From contig CATOSI010000003.1 of assembly GCA_951812505.1 (NCBI GenBank), positions 868,001 through 932,000 of the forward strand: a stretch of 64,000 nt of DNA. Reading direction: 5' to 3'. Positions within the stretch are counted from its first letter, which is position 1. Each line of letters starts with the position of its first letter. Source of the stretch: an uncultured Dehalococcoidia bacterium (lineage in GTDB: Bacteria > Chloroflexota > Dehalococcoidia > Lucifugimonadales > UBA1123). The notes below the pieces were generated by a model. It was not told where the DNA came from. It searched no databases and worked only from the letters and a program-made list of their open reading frames with translations. Shown piece by piece: positions 43,917 through 51,536 of the stretch. The position numbers and the translations under genes were made by a program.

Positions 43917-44078
43917 ATGTCGCCTATACGCAGAGCCATCATGGGATGCGCCACAGGACTGCTGGCCGGAGCGGTTATCGGTGCCCTCGCCGACATCGGA
44001 ATAGGTGCGTTCGCCGCTCGCAAAGAAAGAGACCCGTTCGCATTAGCCTACCGCAACGCGAGCGAGTGTTCTGTATAA
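43917..44078 (+). CDS. Small glycine-zipper membrane peptide, uncertain
   Basis: A 53-residue frame starting MSPIRRAIMGCATGLLAGAV with one hydrophobic, Gly/Ala-rich segment (about 9-35) and a charged tail. An AAGAAAAAG stretch before the ATG could act as ribosome site. It is divergent from the metal regulator. No family recognised; the glycine-spaced helix is the only positive evidence, so it may not be a gene. Confidence 0.4.
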   Translation: MSPIRRAIMGCATGLLAGAVIGALADIGIGAFAARKERDPFALAYRNASECSV

Positions 44079-44111
44079 TAGCGGAAGTATGACACTACTT
44101 ACGCTTCCAGG

Positions 44112-44231
44112 CTAGTACCATAACCATATGAAGATGCCATGCTACGACATCTTACCGTCATTCCCGCGAAGGCGGGAATCCAGGGGTGGGCAGAGCTTAC
44201 AATTGGCAAAACTAAATGGACGCAGTACTAG
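44112..44231. mobile_element. CTAG-type MITE-like element with REP core, complete copy
   Basis: Ends CTAGTACC (44112) and GTACTAG (44225-44231), with a REP unit at 44157-44190 inside. The terminal bases fit GTACC ends flanked by TA in a CTAG. It ends 9 nt before the AbrB antitoxin start codon, and the AGGAA ribosome site (44230-44234) spans its right edge. Confidence 0.7.
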
Positions 44232-44240
44232 GAACCGATC

Positions 44241-44456
44241 ATGCGAATGACCCAAAGAGGCCAGATTACAATCCCGAAAGACCTGAGAGAGCGTTTCGGT
44301 CTGAACCATAACGTGGAAATTGAGATTATTCCCATGAACCAAGGTATCTTGATTCAAAAGCGGGAGACCATGGAGCACCCCGTGGACCGTATCTACGGCA
44401 TATTGGGTCATGGAGGAAACACCGACGACTACATCGAGGAGATCCGAGGAACGTGA
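44241..44456 (+). CDS. AbrB/MazE-type antitoxin
   Basis: A 71-residue protein with the swapped-hairpin AbrB fold: MTQRGQITIPKDLRERFGL followed by VEIEIIPMNQGILIQKR. The C-terminal ~25 residues should bind the toxin. It overlaps the PIN toxin start (GTGA) by 4 nt. AGGAA lies 6 nt before the ATG, at the edge of the upstream MITE-like element. It is expected to repress its own operon. Confidence 0.87.
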   Translation: MRMTQRGQITIPKDLRERFGLNHNVEIEIIPMNQGILIQKRETMEHPVDRIYGILGHGGNTDDYIEEIRGT

Positions 44457-44860
44457 TTACAGCCGTTGACACGAGTGTGCTTCTGGACATATTCCTGCCA
44501 GATGAACAGCACGGCCTTAGGTCGTTAGAATGGCTGCGAACAGCCTACGATGAAGGAAGCGTCATCGTCTGTGACATCGTATTCGCGGAACTCGTCCCCG
44601 CATTCAGCGACAGGACCGCGCTAGATGAAGCATTGAGGGAAATTAGCGCGACTCTCTCCCCGATTAACACTTCAATCGCATACGAGGCCGGATTACGATG
44701 GATGCGATACCGTAGGGCCGGTGGCCCTAGAAAACGGATAATCTCCGATTTCTTGATAGGAGCTCATGCCGTAACTGCTGCGGATACATTTCTCACCCGA
44801 GACCGTGGCTTCTACCAGACCTACTTCCCCGAGTTGAAAGACTATGAAAATAGCGGATGA
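44453..44860 (+). CDS. PIN-domain toxin, VapC family
   Basis: A 135-residue PIN protein starting at GTG 44453 (MITAVDTSVLLDIF). All four acidic sites are visible: Asp6, Glu in VFAELVPAF, Asp in IISDFLIGAH and Asp in TRDRGFY. It should be a Mg-dependent RNase held in check by the overlapping antitoxin. This pair looks intact. Confidence 0.87.
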   Translation: MITAVDTSVLLDIFLPDEQHGLRSLEWLRTAYDEGSVIVCDIVFAELVPAFSDRTALDEALREISATLSPINTSIAYEAGLRWMRYRRAGGPRKRIISDFLIGAHAVTAADTFLTRDRGFYQTYFPELKDYENSG

Positions 44861-44884
44861 TTCATTGACTCCTAGAAACACGTA

Positions 44885-45427
44885 ATGACCACCGACATCT
44901 TCACCATAGGACACAGCAACCACACCTGGGAGTCCTTCGCTCCGCTTCTGACGGATAACGACATCGAATTGCTCGTGGATACCCGGACGAGGCCCGTGTC
45001 CAGATTCGCGCCCTTCGCCAACCACCGTACACTTCCCGACTTGCTGGAAGGCGCGGGCATAGACTACGAATTCATGGGCGGACCGCTCGGTGGTAAACCG
45101 GACAATCCCGCGATGTACGACTCCACTGGCAAGCCCGACTACCACAAGATGCGCGCTCTGGACGATTTCCAGGAAGCCATCTCCCAACTCGCGGGCATGG
45201 CCTCCCGCCGCACGACAGCCATACTATGCTCCGAAGAAGACCCGTCCCAGTGCCACCGCCTGCTACTGCTCGGCCCCGCCCTCGAAGAAGAAGGCTGCAC
45301 GCTACTCCACATCAGGGGCGACGGACAGGTGCAGACCACCACACAACTGGCCGTCGGCAAGAAATACGGCCAGCAGCTCCAAAGTTCATTCGACTTGACT
45401 ACCCCGAAACCTGCTGGGTACAGGTGA
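44885..45427 (+). CDS. DUF488 domain protein
   Basis: A 180-residue DUF488 protein: FTIGHSNHTWESF, LVDTRTRPVSRFAPF and the conserved CSEEDPSQCHRLLL with two Cys and a His. The fold is thought to be metal-binding or nucleic-acid-related, but no activity is established. It follows the toxin-antitoxin pair by 24 nt on the same strand, so it may be expressed with it. Confidence 0.83.
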   Translation: MTTDIFTIGHSNHTWESFAPLLTDNDIELLVDTRTRPVSRFAPFANHRTLPDLLEGAGIDYEFMGGPLGGKPDNPAMYDSTGKPDYHKMRALDDFQEAISQLAGMASRRTTAILCSEEDPSQCHRLLLLGPALEEEGCTLLHIRGDGQVQTTTQLAVGKKYGQQLQSSFDLTTPKPAGYR

Positions 45428-45546
45428 CAGGCGTTCACACCTTCCCCGACTATCTGGACGGCAGAAACTGGTCCGATTTCAAATAGTCCAGAAAGGTATG
45501 GTCTGTGTCGCTTATTGGCGTCAGTCTATAGGATGTGCCGAGAATT

Positions 45547-45777
45547 TCAGACAGCCGCCGCATAGGGTATGACGGCCAATTCAGTCGAGTCGTCGGTCTG
45601 TTCGAGCAGATTATCGATTTTCCGCATGACAGGGTCTTCAATGGAGACTTCCGAGCAGTTTACGCACTCCAAAACAGGCAATTGCTTCAGCACGACGATT
45701 GTGGTTGGTCCGAGGCGAAACGGGAGATCTGAAATAGTCGGGGCCATTCTCTCTCCGCAGACATGACACTTCATCAT
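45547..45777 (-). CDS. YgiT-type zinc-finger (antitoxin-like) protein
   Basis: A 76-residue protein with CHVCG near the start and ECVNCSE after LKQLPVLE, the two CxxC knuckles of YgiT/MqsA-type zinc fingers. It ends with LLEQTDDSTELAVIPYAAAV. In related loci it follows a DUF4258 (RelE-like) gene; here only the last part of that gene remains, overlapping the ATG. GGAGGA lies 4 nt before ATG 45777 (and 7 before a second ATG at 45774). Confidence 0.8.
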   Translation of the reverse strand: MMKCHVCGERMAPTISDLPFRLGPTTIVVLKQLPVLECVNCSEVSIEDPVMRKIDNLLEQTDDSTELAVIPYAAAV

Positions 45778-45875
45778 AGTGTCCTCCGAGTTCTTAAGTC
45801 CGGCATCCATCGTGCATCACTTGGTCTGTAGGTGGTCACCACGCGAACATTCTCTCCCATTACCAACACAATGCC
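45774..45875 (-). pseudogene. C-terminal remnant of a DUF4258 toxin gene
   Basis: Upstream of the YgiT start, a minus-strand frame reads GIVLVMGENVRVVTTYRPSD and then ARWMPDLRTRRTL, ending with a TGA that overlaps the YgiT ATG. This matches the usual C-terminus of the DUF4258 partner. Going upstream the frame soon loses family character and meets a TGA at about 45919. The toxin's N-terminal half is gone. Confidence 0.5.
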
Positions 45876-46012
45876 GGATAAATTGAAGTGGATCGGTTGG
45901 AAGCAATGGAGTCGAATTCACGATTCTTCAATTATACACCCGAAGCGCTGATGCCAATCTCCCACCGTCTCCAAGCCAGGATACCGTCAAGGCCATATTT
46001 GAGTTCCAATAG

Positions 46013-46262
46013 ACTACACATCCACATCCCACATCCGCTATAATACGAACATACAAACTAATGAAGGAGTGCCGACCGCCTATGTCTTCAACCGTCTATA
46101 ACATAAATGCGAAGTTATACAATCCGAACTTCGGACTCATGAAAAATTTTTTATGTAGCTAAACTCAGGTGATCTCAGGTGAATCTCTGGCGTTCTAATC
46201 ACCTGTTGGTCACCAGTCAACGCACCTGTCGCCACCTGTCGCTATATAAATCGAGATATATG
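46013..46262 (+). other. Phased CAGG-box element, copy A
   Basis: The head ACTACACATCC (46013) is followed 25 nt later by CTATAATAC (46038). An AT-rich stretch and a CCGAACTTCGG hairpin follow. Direct boxes CAGGT at 46166 and 46176 and a degenerate CTGGC at 46187 precede inverted ACCTG-type boxes at 46201, 46212 (ACCAG), 46224 and 46234. The tail ATAAATCG begins at 46246, 80 nt after the first box. Head and tail match copy B (61033-61260). The rplI start is 232 nt beyond the tail. Confidence 0.65.
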
Positions 46263-46477
46263 ACTCAGCGAATACTGCCCGACGGCCGACAGTATTCGTT
46301 CAGTGCCCACTTTGCGGAAACCCGCCAACATCGCCCTTCACAAATACAAACGAATGTGCTATCATCTAAAGTACAACAGTTCTTATATTCTTGACGGGCG
46401 GCATTATGGCAAAATAGGGTGGTTGACCTGTTCGCGAAGACAGACTCACAAAATCATATACCTGAGGTAGCTTGCCC
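46263..46477 (+). promoter_or_regulatory. Leader region of the rplI-dnaB operon
   Basis: Between the box-array tail and rplI there is a hairpin GAATACTG...CAGTATTC (46270-46297) and an AT-rich stretch. TTGACG at 46392-46397 could be a -35, but no convincing -10 at 17 bp was found. No small gene is seen. The region likely holds the operon's promoter. Confidence 0.4.
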
Positions 46478-47044
46478 ATGAGAGTCGTATTTTTGGAAGA
46501 TGTCCCTGGTGTGGCCCAGGGAGGAGAAATCAAGGAAGTAAAGAACGGCTTCGCCCGCAACTACCTGATACCCAAGAGTCTGGCGACACCCGCCACTCAT
46601 AACGCCGTCCAGCGAGTTTCCAAGCTCCAGAACCAGGCGCAGGTCAATCGGGTCAGGCGGCTCGAAGACATGAAAGAGTTGGCTGCCGAGTTCGACGGCT
46701 CTCAGGTTAGCGTGGAAATGCGCGCCGGGAGCTCGGGAAGGCTGTACGGCTCTGTAACGAACGCCATCATCGCCGAGCGGCTTTCCGAACTCACCGAGAA
46801 TGAAATTGACCGCCGCACCGTCGAGCTCGAAGAACCGATCCGCGAACTCGGCACATACGACCTGACCGTGAAACTCCATCCGGAGGTCGAGGCTGGAATC
46901 TCGGTGCTTGTGTACCCGACAGGCATGACGCCTGAGGAATTCGCCGAGTCGCTTGTAGCCTCTGAAGAATCCGAGGAAGCCGAAGCCGAAGCGACCGAAG
47001 CCGAGGCTGTTGAAACTGAATCTGAAGAAGAAGATCAGGGCTGA
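46478..47044 (+). CDS. rplI: 50S ribosomal protein L9
   Basis: A 188-residue L9. The N-terminal RNA-binding domain (MRVVFLEDVPGVAQGGEIKE, then VKNGFARNYLIPK) is followed by the connecting helix and C-domain. A 30-residue acidic tail rich in Glu/Ala after ~158 is longer than usual. GAGGT lies about 12 nt before the ATG. It binds 23S rRNA near the L1 stalk. Usual neighbours rpsF, ssb and rpsR are not upstream. dnaB follows, as often seen. Confidence 0.95.
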   Translation: MRVVFLEDVPGVAQGGEIKEVKNGFARNYLIPKSLATPATHNAVQRVSKLQNQAQVNRVRRLEDMKELAAEFDGSQVSVEMRAGSSGRLYGSVTNAIIAERLSELTENEIDRRTVELEEPIRELGTYDLTVKLHPEVEAGISVLVYPTGMTPEEFAESLVASEESEEAEAEATEAEAVETESEEEDQG

Positions 47045-47053
47045 TCGTTTAAG

Positions 47054-47072
47054 GCCCCGCCTCGGCGGGTCT
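47054..47072 (+). terminator. GC-rich hairpin between rplI and dnaB
   Basis: CCCCGCC-TC-GGCGGGT forms a short strong stem 10 nt after the rplI stop. There is only a weak T-rich stretch (TCTTCC) after it. It may attenuate transcription or protect the rplI end rather than stop the operon. Confidence 0.35.
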
Positions 47073-47121
47073 TCCTGACTGATATACAGTTGAACACGGT
47101 CAGCCATCCGGGAGGAAGGAC

Positions 47122-48504
47122 TTGGTTACCGACCGTCTTCAACCATACGACAACGATGCTGAAGAGTCTGTTATCGGCTCTATTCTGATAGACGGCGAAT
47201 CCATCAGCAGCGTCAGCGCGTTTCTGCGTCCTGCGGACTTCTATGTGCAGCGCAATCGCAAGTGCTACGAGGCATGTATCGCCTTGCTCGACCGTGGCGA
47301 GGCGATTAACCAGGTTACTGTCGCCCGTAAACTCGCCGATACCGAGGACCTCGAATCGGTCGGTGGCGCGCCGTACTTAGGCCACCTGGTTTCCAGCGTC
47401 CCGACATCCGTGCATATCGAGCACTACGGTCACATCGTGCGGCGTATGTCGGTGTTCAGGCGGATCATTCGCGCGGGCGGCGACATAGCCGAACTCGGAT
47501 ACGGTGGCGGCCCCGACGCCGACGATGTCCTCGCCAGGGCCGAAGAGGTTCTGTACGGCATCCAGCGAGGTCGTGTAGAGCGCGACTTCGCTCACATCCG
47601 CGTATTCCTCGACCAGTACATGGAGCAGAGTGGCGCGCTGCAGGACCTCAGCTCCGTATCGCTCGCGCCCGTCATTACCGGCTTCCCCAGCATGGACGAA
47701 CTTCTGGGCGGTGGACTCCAGCGCTCCGACCTCGTCATCCTCGCCGCGCGTCCCAGTCTCGGCAAGAGCACTCTCGCGCTCAACATGGCGCGACACGCGG
47801 CGGCGGAGGGATTTACGTCCGGCATTTTCAGCCTGGAGATGAGCGGCGAGCAGATAGCTGTAAGACTTCTCGCGTCCGAGGCCGACATAGACAGCCACCG
47901 CCTGAGAATGAACCTCCTCCGCGACGAGGAGGAACAGACTCTGCTGGACGCCATCGGTCTCCTGTCCGACTTGCCGATATACATAGACGAGACGCCGTTC
48001 CAGACAGTTATGGAGATCCGTAACAAGTCCCGCAGGCTCCAGCAGGAACACAACCTGGACCTGATAGTGGTGGACTATCTTCAGCTGGTGGACACCGGCA
48101 GAAACGATAACAGGGCCGTCGCGCTGGGAGAGGTATCCCGCGCCCTCAAGGGACTCGCGCGCGAACTCGACATTCCCGTCCTCGCCTGCTCCCAGCTGAG
48201 CCGCGCGGTGGAGCAGAGGCCCAACCATCGTCCGCTGCTCTCCGACCTGCGCGAGTCCGGCAGCATAGAGCAGGACGCCGACGTGGTAGCCTTCATCCAT
48301 CGCGAGGATCAGTACATCAGCCGCGAGGACTGGGAGCGCAAGTTCCCCTCCGAAAACTACCCTGAAAACATCGCCGAGATAATCGTGTCCAAGCACAGAA
48401 ACGGCCCTGTCGGAACGGTGCCGCTCTACTTCCGCAACGACAGGGTGCGGTTCGAGTCGCTTGACTACGCCCCAGCCCGCGCGATGGAATACGCCCCCGT
48501 GTAG
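47122..48504 (+). CDS. dnaB: Replicative DNA helicase DnaB
   Basis: A 460-residue hexameric helicase. The N-terminal domain (NDAEESVIGSIL) is followed by the RecA core with Walker A ARPSLGKSTLALN, Walker B LIVVDYLQL and SQLSRAVEQRP. It unwinds DNA at the fork. Start is TTG 47122 with GGAGGAAGG 4 nt upstream. It heads a run of replication genes (DnaD-like, double DnaC-like) separated by short gaps or overlaps. Confidence 0.96.
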   Translation: MVTDRLQPYDNDAEESVIGSILIDGESISSVSAFLRPADFYVQRNRKCYEACIALLDRGEAINQVTVARKLADTEDLESVGGAPYLGHLVSSVPTSVHIEHYGHIVRRMSVFRRIIRAGGDIAELGYGGGPDADDVLARAEEVLYGIQRGRVERDFAHIRVFLDQYMEQSGALQDLSSVSLAPVITGFPSMDELLGGGLQRSDLVILAARPSLGKSTLALNMARHAAAEGFTSGIFSLEMSGEQIAVRLLASEADIDSHRLRMNLLRDEEEQTLLDAIGLLSDLPIYIDETPFQTVMEIRNKSRRLQQEHNLDLIVVDYLQLVDTGRNDNRAVALGEVSRALKGLARELDIPVLACSQLSRAVEQRPNHRPLLSDLRESGSIEQDADVVAFIHREDQYISREDWERKFPSENYPENIAEIIVSKHRNGPVGTVPLYFRNDRVRFESLDYAPARAMEYAPV

Positions 48505-48517
48505 CGGGAACAAAGCC

Positions 48518-49204
48518 ATGACAAACGACAGCAGACAGCCATACGCGGGATTTCCCAGAAAGGTGCGGCAGGTGCCCGTGCCTGCGCCCCTGCTCGGCTC
48601 GCTGCTGGAGCGGATTGATGATCTCGCGGAGCTAAAATGCACACTTCGTGTCATCTCAATGCTCAGCCAGAAGCGCGGCTACCCACGCTTCCTCACTCTG
48701 CGCGAGATCCAGGCGGACGAAACCCTCGCTCGCGCCATGCCGGACGATGACGAAGATAAGGCTTCCGACGCCATTGCCGAGGCCCTGCGTTGCGCCGTAA
48801 GGCGCGGAACACTGGCGTATAACCTCATTGACGCTGGAGACAAGGCGCAGCCGATTTTCGGACTGAACACCGAGTCCGACCGAGCTGCCCTCGCAAGGCT
48901 CGCCAATCAACCCCCGCCGGACGACCTGAACGACTATCAACCCACGGAAGTCCCACTGGAAAGGCCAAATATCTTCGAGATGTACGAACAGAACATCGGC
49001 CTGCTCAGCCCGATCATATCAGACCAGTTGCGCGAGGCCGAGGCGATGTATCACGAGAACTGGATAGCGGACGCTTTCAGCGAAGCCGTAGCGAACAACA
49101 AACGAAGCTGGAGGTACATTTCAGCGGTCCTCGAAAGGTGGGAGCGCGAAGGCAGGGGATATGGAGAACCTGGAAGACATCTTAAGAAGGTTACGGGATT
49201 CTAG
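48518..49204 (+). CDS. DnaD-domain primosome protein
   Basis: A 228-residue protein. The C-terminal DnaD/DnaB-like helical domain is clear: NIFEMYEQNIGLLSPIISDQ then AFSEAVANNKRSWRYISAVL and LERWEREG. The N-terminal half (LAELKCTLRVISMLSQKRG) is likely a winged helix. In Firmicutes DnaD remodels origin DNA and helps load the helicase. The ATG at 48518 gives 13 nt spacing after dnaB; a longer frame overlaps dnaB. It overlaps the next gene by 44 nt. Confidence 0.83.
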   Translation: MTNDSRQPYAGFPRKVRQVPVPAPLLGSLLERIDDLAELKCTLRVISMLSQKRGYPRFLTLREIQADETLARAMPDDDEDKASDAIAEALRCAVRRGTLAYNLIDAGDKAQPIFGLNTESDRAALARLANQPPPDDLNDYQPTEVPLERPNIFEMYEQNIGLLSPIISDQLREAEAMYHENWIADAFSEAVANNKRSWRYISAVLERWEREGRGYGEPGRHLKKVTGF

Positions 49205-50579
49205 ATCGGCTAACGGCGGCTTGCACCGCGCCGATGATATCCCTATCTACACCGAAGAGCCTGAAGAGCCATGCGATATTTGCGACGGTCGTAGGTGGCT
49301 TACGCTGGACGTTCCCGTCGGCCACCCGGACTTCGGAAGAGCCGAACCGTGTGAATGCCAGGCTGAAGCCACCATAAGCGAACGCTCGTCCAGGCTCCTG
49401 CGGTACTCTAACCTGGGTGTCCTTACAAGAATGACATTCGAGTCCGCTGATCCGGTGGGCAAGTCCGACGCAGACGAGGGTAAGCGAATGTTCGCTTCGG
49501 CGTATGAAGCGGCGCTCTCCTATGCCGGGGATCCCAGGGGCTGGCTGGTATTCACTGGCCCGAACGGGTCGGGCAAGACGCACCTCGCCGCCGCGATTGC
49601 CAACTACTGCATAGAGCGGGGCAGACCCGTGTTCTTCGTTCACGTGCCCGACCTTCTTGACGATCTGCGATCAGCATACGCACCGCACAGCGCGATCTCC
49701 TACTCCGATCTGTTCGATCAGGTCAACGATGCTCCGATGCTTGTTCTGGACGGGCTGGGAACTCAGAGCGCCACCCCCTGGGCGCAGGAGAAGCTGCAGC
49801 AAATCTTCAACCGAAGAGCGAATGCTCAACTGCCCACCATCGTGACCACCTCGATGAACGTCGTGGACATAGACCCGTACATATCCAGCAGGATGACCAA
49901 CCCGGATCTGAGCAGCATTCTGGAGCTGCCGGGGCGCCTGGTTGAACCCGCCAGGAACCTGGGTAGTATCCCGGAAGATATGCTCCGCCGCATGACCTTC
50001 GATACATTCGACGTTCGTGGCAACAGCGGCAGCGCGGCCCAGAGAACGAGCTTGGAGAACGCTCTCGAATCGGCTCGCGGATACTCTTCGGACCCGGATG
50101 GGTGGGGATGGCTCACGCTGTTCGGTGAGACTGGAGTGGGCAAGACTCACCTCGCGGTAGCTATCGCCGCGGAGCGCAAGTCGCATGGTCATCCCATATT
50201 CTTCGCCTTCGTCCCCGACCTGATGGACTATCTGAGGTCAACTTTCCGGCCCGACAGCGCTGTCGCCTATGACCGGGTATTCGACCAGATTAAGAACACG
50301 CCTCTCCTGATCATGGACCATCTCAGCAGCGACCATCTGAGCGACTGGGCATATGAAAAGCTGTATCAGATAGTTGTTCATCGCCATAACTCTCGTATTC
50401 CCACTGTCATCACCAGTCCGATGGACATGGCCGACAGTTCCGGGCCAATCATTTCCCGCACTCAGGATCAGTCCTCGGGAACGATAATACGAATGGACGC
50501 ACCCGACTATCGCGTCAACCGCAGAGACGGTAGCAGGCGCGGCGCGCCTGAACGCCCTGGCAGAGGACGAAGACGTTAG
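49161..50579 (+). CDS. Tandem double-AAA+ DnaC/DnaI-like helicase loader
   Basis: A 472-residue protein with two DnaC-like ATPase domains in one chain. An N-terminal zinc knuckle (CDIC at 38-41, CEC at 64-66) precedes domain 1, which has Walker A GPNGSGKT (133-140) and Walker B MLVLDGLG. Domain 2 has Walker A GETGVGKT (322-329) and Walker B LLIMDHLSSD. The second acidic residue of Walker B (DD/DE) is Gly in one and His in the other. Usual DnaC/DnaI proteins are ~250-310 residues with one domain. Context with dnaB and DnaD supports helicase loading. Confidence 0.85.
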   Translation: MENLEDILRRLRDSRSANGGLHRADDIPIYTEEPEEPCDICDGRRWLTLDVPVGHPDFGRAEPCECQAEATISERSSRLLRYSNLGVLTRMTFESADPVGKSDADEGKRMFASAYEAALSYAGDPRGWLVFTGPNGSGKTHLAAAIANYCIERGRPVFFVHVPDLLDDLRSAYAPHSAISYSDLFDQVNDAPMLVLDGLGTQSATPWAQEKLQQIFNRRANAQLPTIVTTSMNVVDIDPYISSRMTNPDLSSILELPGRLVEPARNLGSIPEDMLRRMTFDTFDVRGNSGSAAQRTSLENALESARGYSSDPDGWGWLTLFGETGVGKTHLAVAIAAERKSHGHPIFFAFVPDLMDYLRSTFRPDSAVAYDRVFDQIKNTPLLIMDHLSSDHLSDWAYEKLYQIVVHRHNSRIPTVITSPMDMADSSGPIISRTQDQSSGTIIRMDAPDYRVNRRDGSRRGAPERPGRGRRR

Positions 50580-50581
50580 AC

Positions 50582-50935
50582 GTGCCCGACTACTGCACAT
50601 TCTGCGAAATCGTCGCCGGACGCCTGCCGTCGCGAAAGGTTCATGAAGAGGACGACATCCTCGTATTCCGCAATCGCCTCGACTGGTTCCCCGTCCAGAT
50701 AATGCTCATTCCCACCGCGCACATGACCCAGCGGGAGCTATGGGGGAGCGGCGACCTCATGGCCCGCATCGGAAAGTTGGCCGTCGAACTCGGCGAAGAG
50801 ATGTGCCCCGACGGCTACAGAATAGTCTCCAACTTCGGCCAGGACGCCCTCCAGACCCAGTTCCATGGCCACGTACACCTCGTCGGCGGCGCTGAACTCG
50901 GCCTCTACGTCGGCGGCCCTATTCCATACTACTGA
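50582..50935 (+). CDS. HIT-family nucleotide-binding protein
   Basis: A 117-residue histidine triad protein; HGHVHLV (95-99 plus hydrophobics) is the triad. The N-terminus CTFCEIVAGRLPSRKV has the CxxC common in these proteins. HIT enzymes hydrolyse nucleotide phosphoramidates or similar. GTG 50582 begins 2 nt after the loader gene stop, so it is the last gene of the replication operon. Confidence 0.9.
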   Translation: MPDYCTFCEIVAGRLPSRKVHEEDDILVFRNRLDWFPVQIMLIPTAHMTQRELWGSGDLMARIGKLAVELGEEMCPDGYRIVSNFGQDALQTQFHGHVHLVGGAELGLYVGGPIPYY

Positions 50936-50954
50936 CCGGATGGCGAAGCTGTGG

Positions 50955-51536
50955 TTATGCCAGTCGCAGTACCCTCAGACACCGGATCACGCCCACGAGT
51001 AGAGGCATAGCGAGATCGCTGATCCTGAATACCGCCAAAGTAACGCCCGCCGCGATGGCAGCCCCTGCGATTATGTCCAACGGATAGTGGACTCCCGCGT
51101 ACACCCGCGCCAGTCCGTATGACCCTGCCACCCCTACGGCAAACCAGCCTATCTGCCGGTTAACACCCCATATTCCGAAAGCGATTCCAAACGCCGCCGC
51201 CGCCGAATTTGCCGGAAACGACGAGTCCGTCGGCTCGTAGAACAGCAAATTCACGTCAAGGTCAACAAAGGGCCGGGGCCTGAAATAGAAGATGTTTGCA
51301 ATGAACACCACCAGCCCCGACAATCCCATCGAAGACAGCGCTGCAAACACTCCCACCTGCTGACGAATTCGCTTACTGGAATCGCGTTCGCCGAACCAGA
51401 CCACGATCAGGGCAAAAGCCAGAATCGCCGGCGCGAGATAGTCGCTCGCCGCCAACTCTGCCGCCGTATCCACGACTGGCATAGTGCCGCCGAAGCCGTT
51501 TATCCAAAGAAACAGCGTTTCGTCAGGGTTCGCCAA
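50955..51536 (-). CDS. PAP2-family membrane phosphatase, altered central motif
   Basis: A 193-residue multi-span protein. RPRP (86-89) and ARVYAGVHYPLD (143-154, with nucleophile His150 and Asp154) match PAP2 motifs C1 and C3. Motif C2, normally PSGH, reads PANS (108-111), so the general-acid His is Ser. It may be a lipid phosphatase with changed activity or a non-catalytic relative. Its start lies inside the end of the upstream membrane protein gene (37-nt overlap). Confidence 0.78.
   Translation of the reverse strand: MANPDETLFLWINGFGGTMPVVDTAAELAASDYLAPAILAFALIVVWFGERDSSKRIRQQVGVFAALSSMGLSGLVVFIANIFYFRPRPFVDLDVNLLFYEPTDSSFPANSAAAAFGIAFGIWGVNRQIGWFAVGVAGSYGLARVYAGVHYPLDIIAGAAIAAGVTLAVFRISDLAMPLLVGVIRCLRVLRLA

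Noticed and set aside
46179-46394. 71-codon frame in the rplI leader
   Set aside because: It begins in the box array and reads through the hairpin; no ribosome site and no protein-like pattern.
47377-48654. Minus-strand open frame of 425 codons opposite dnaB
   Set aside because: Mirror of the dnaB and dnaD coding frames, with no ribosome site or recognisable domain.
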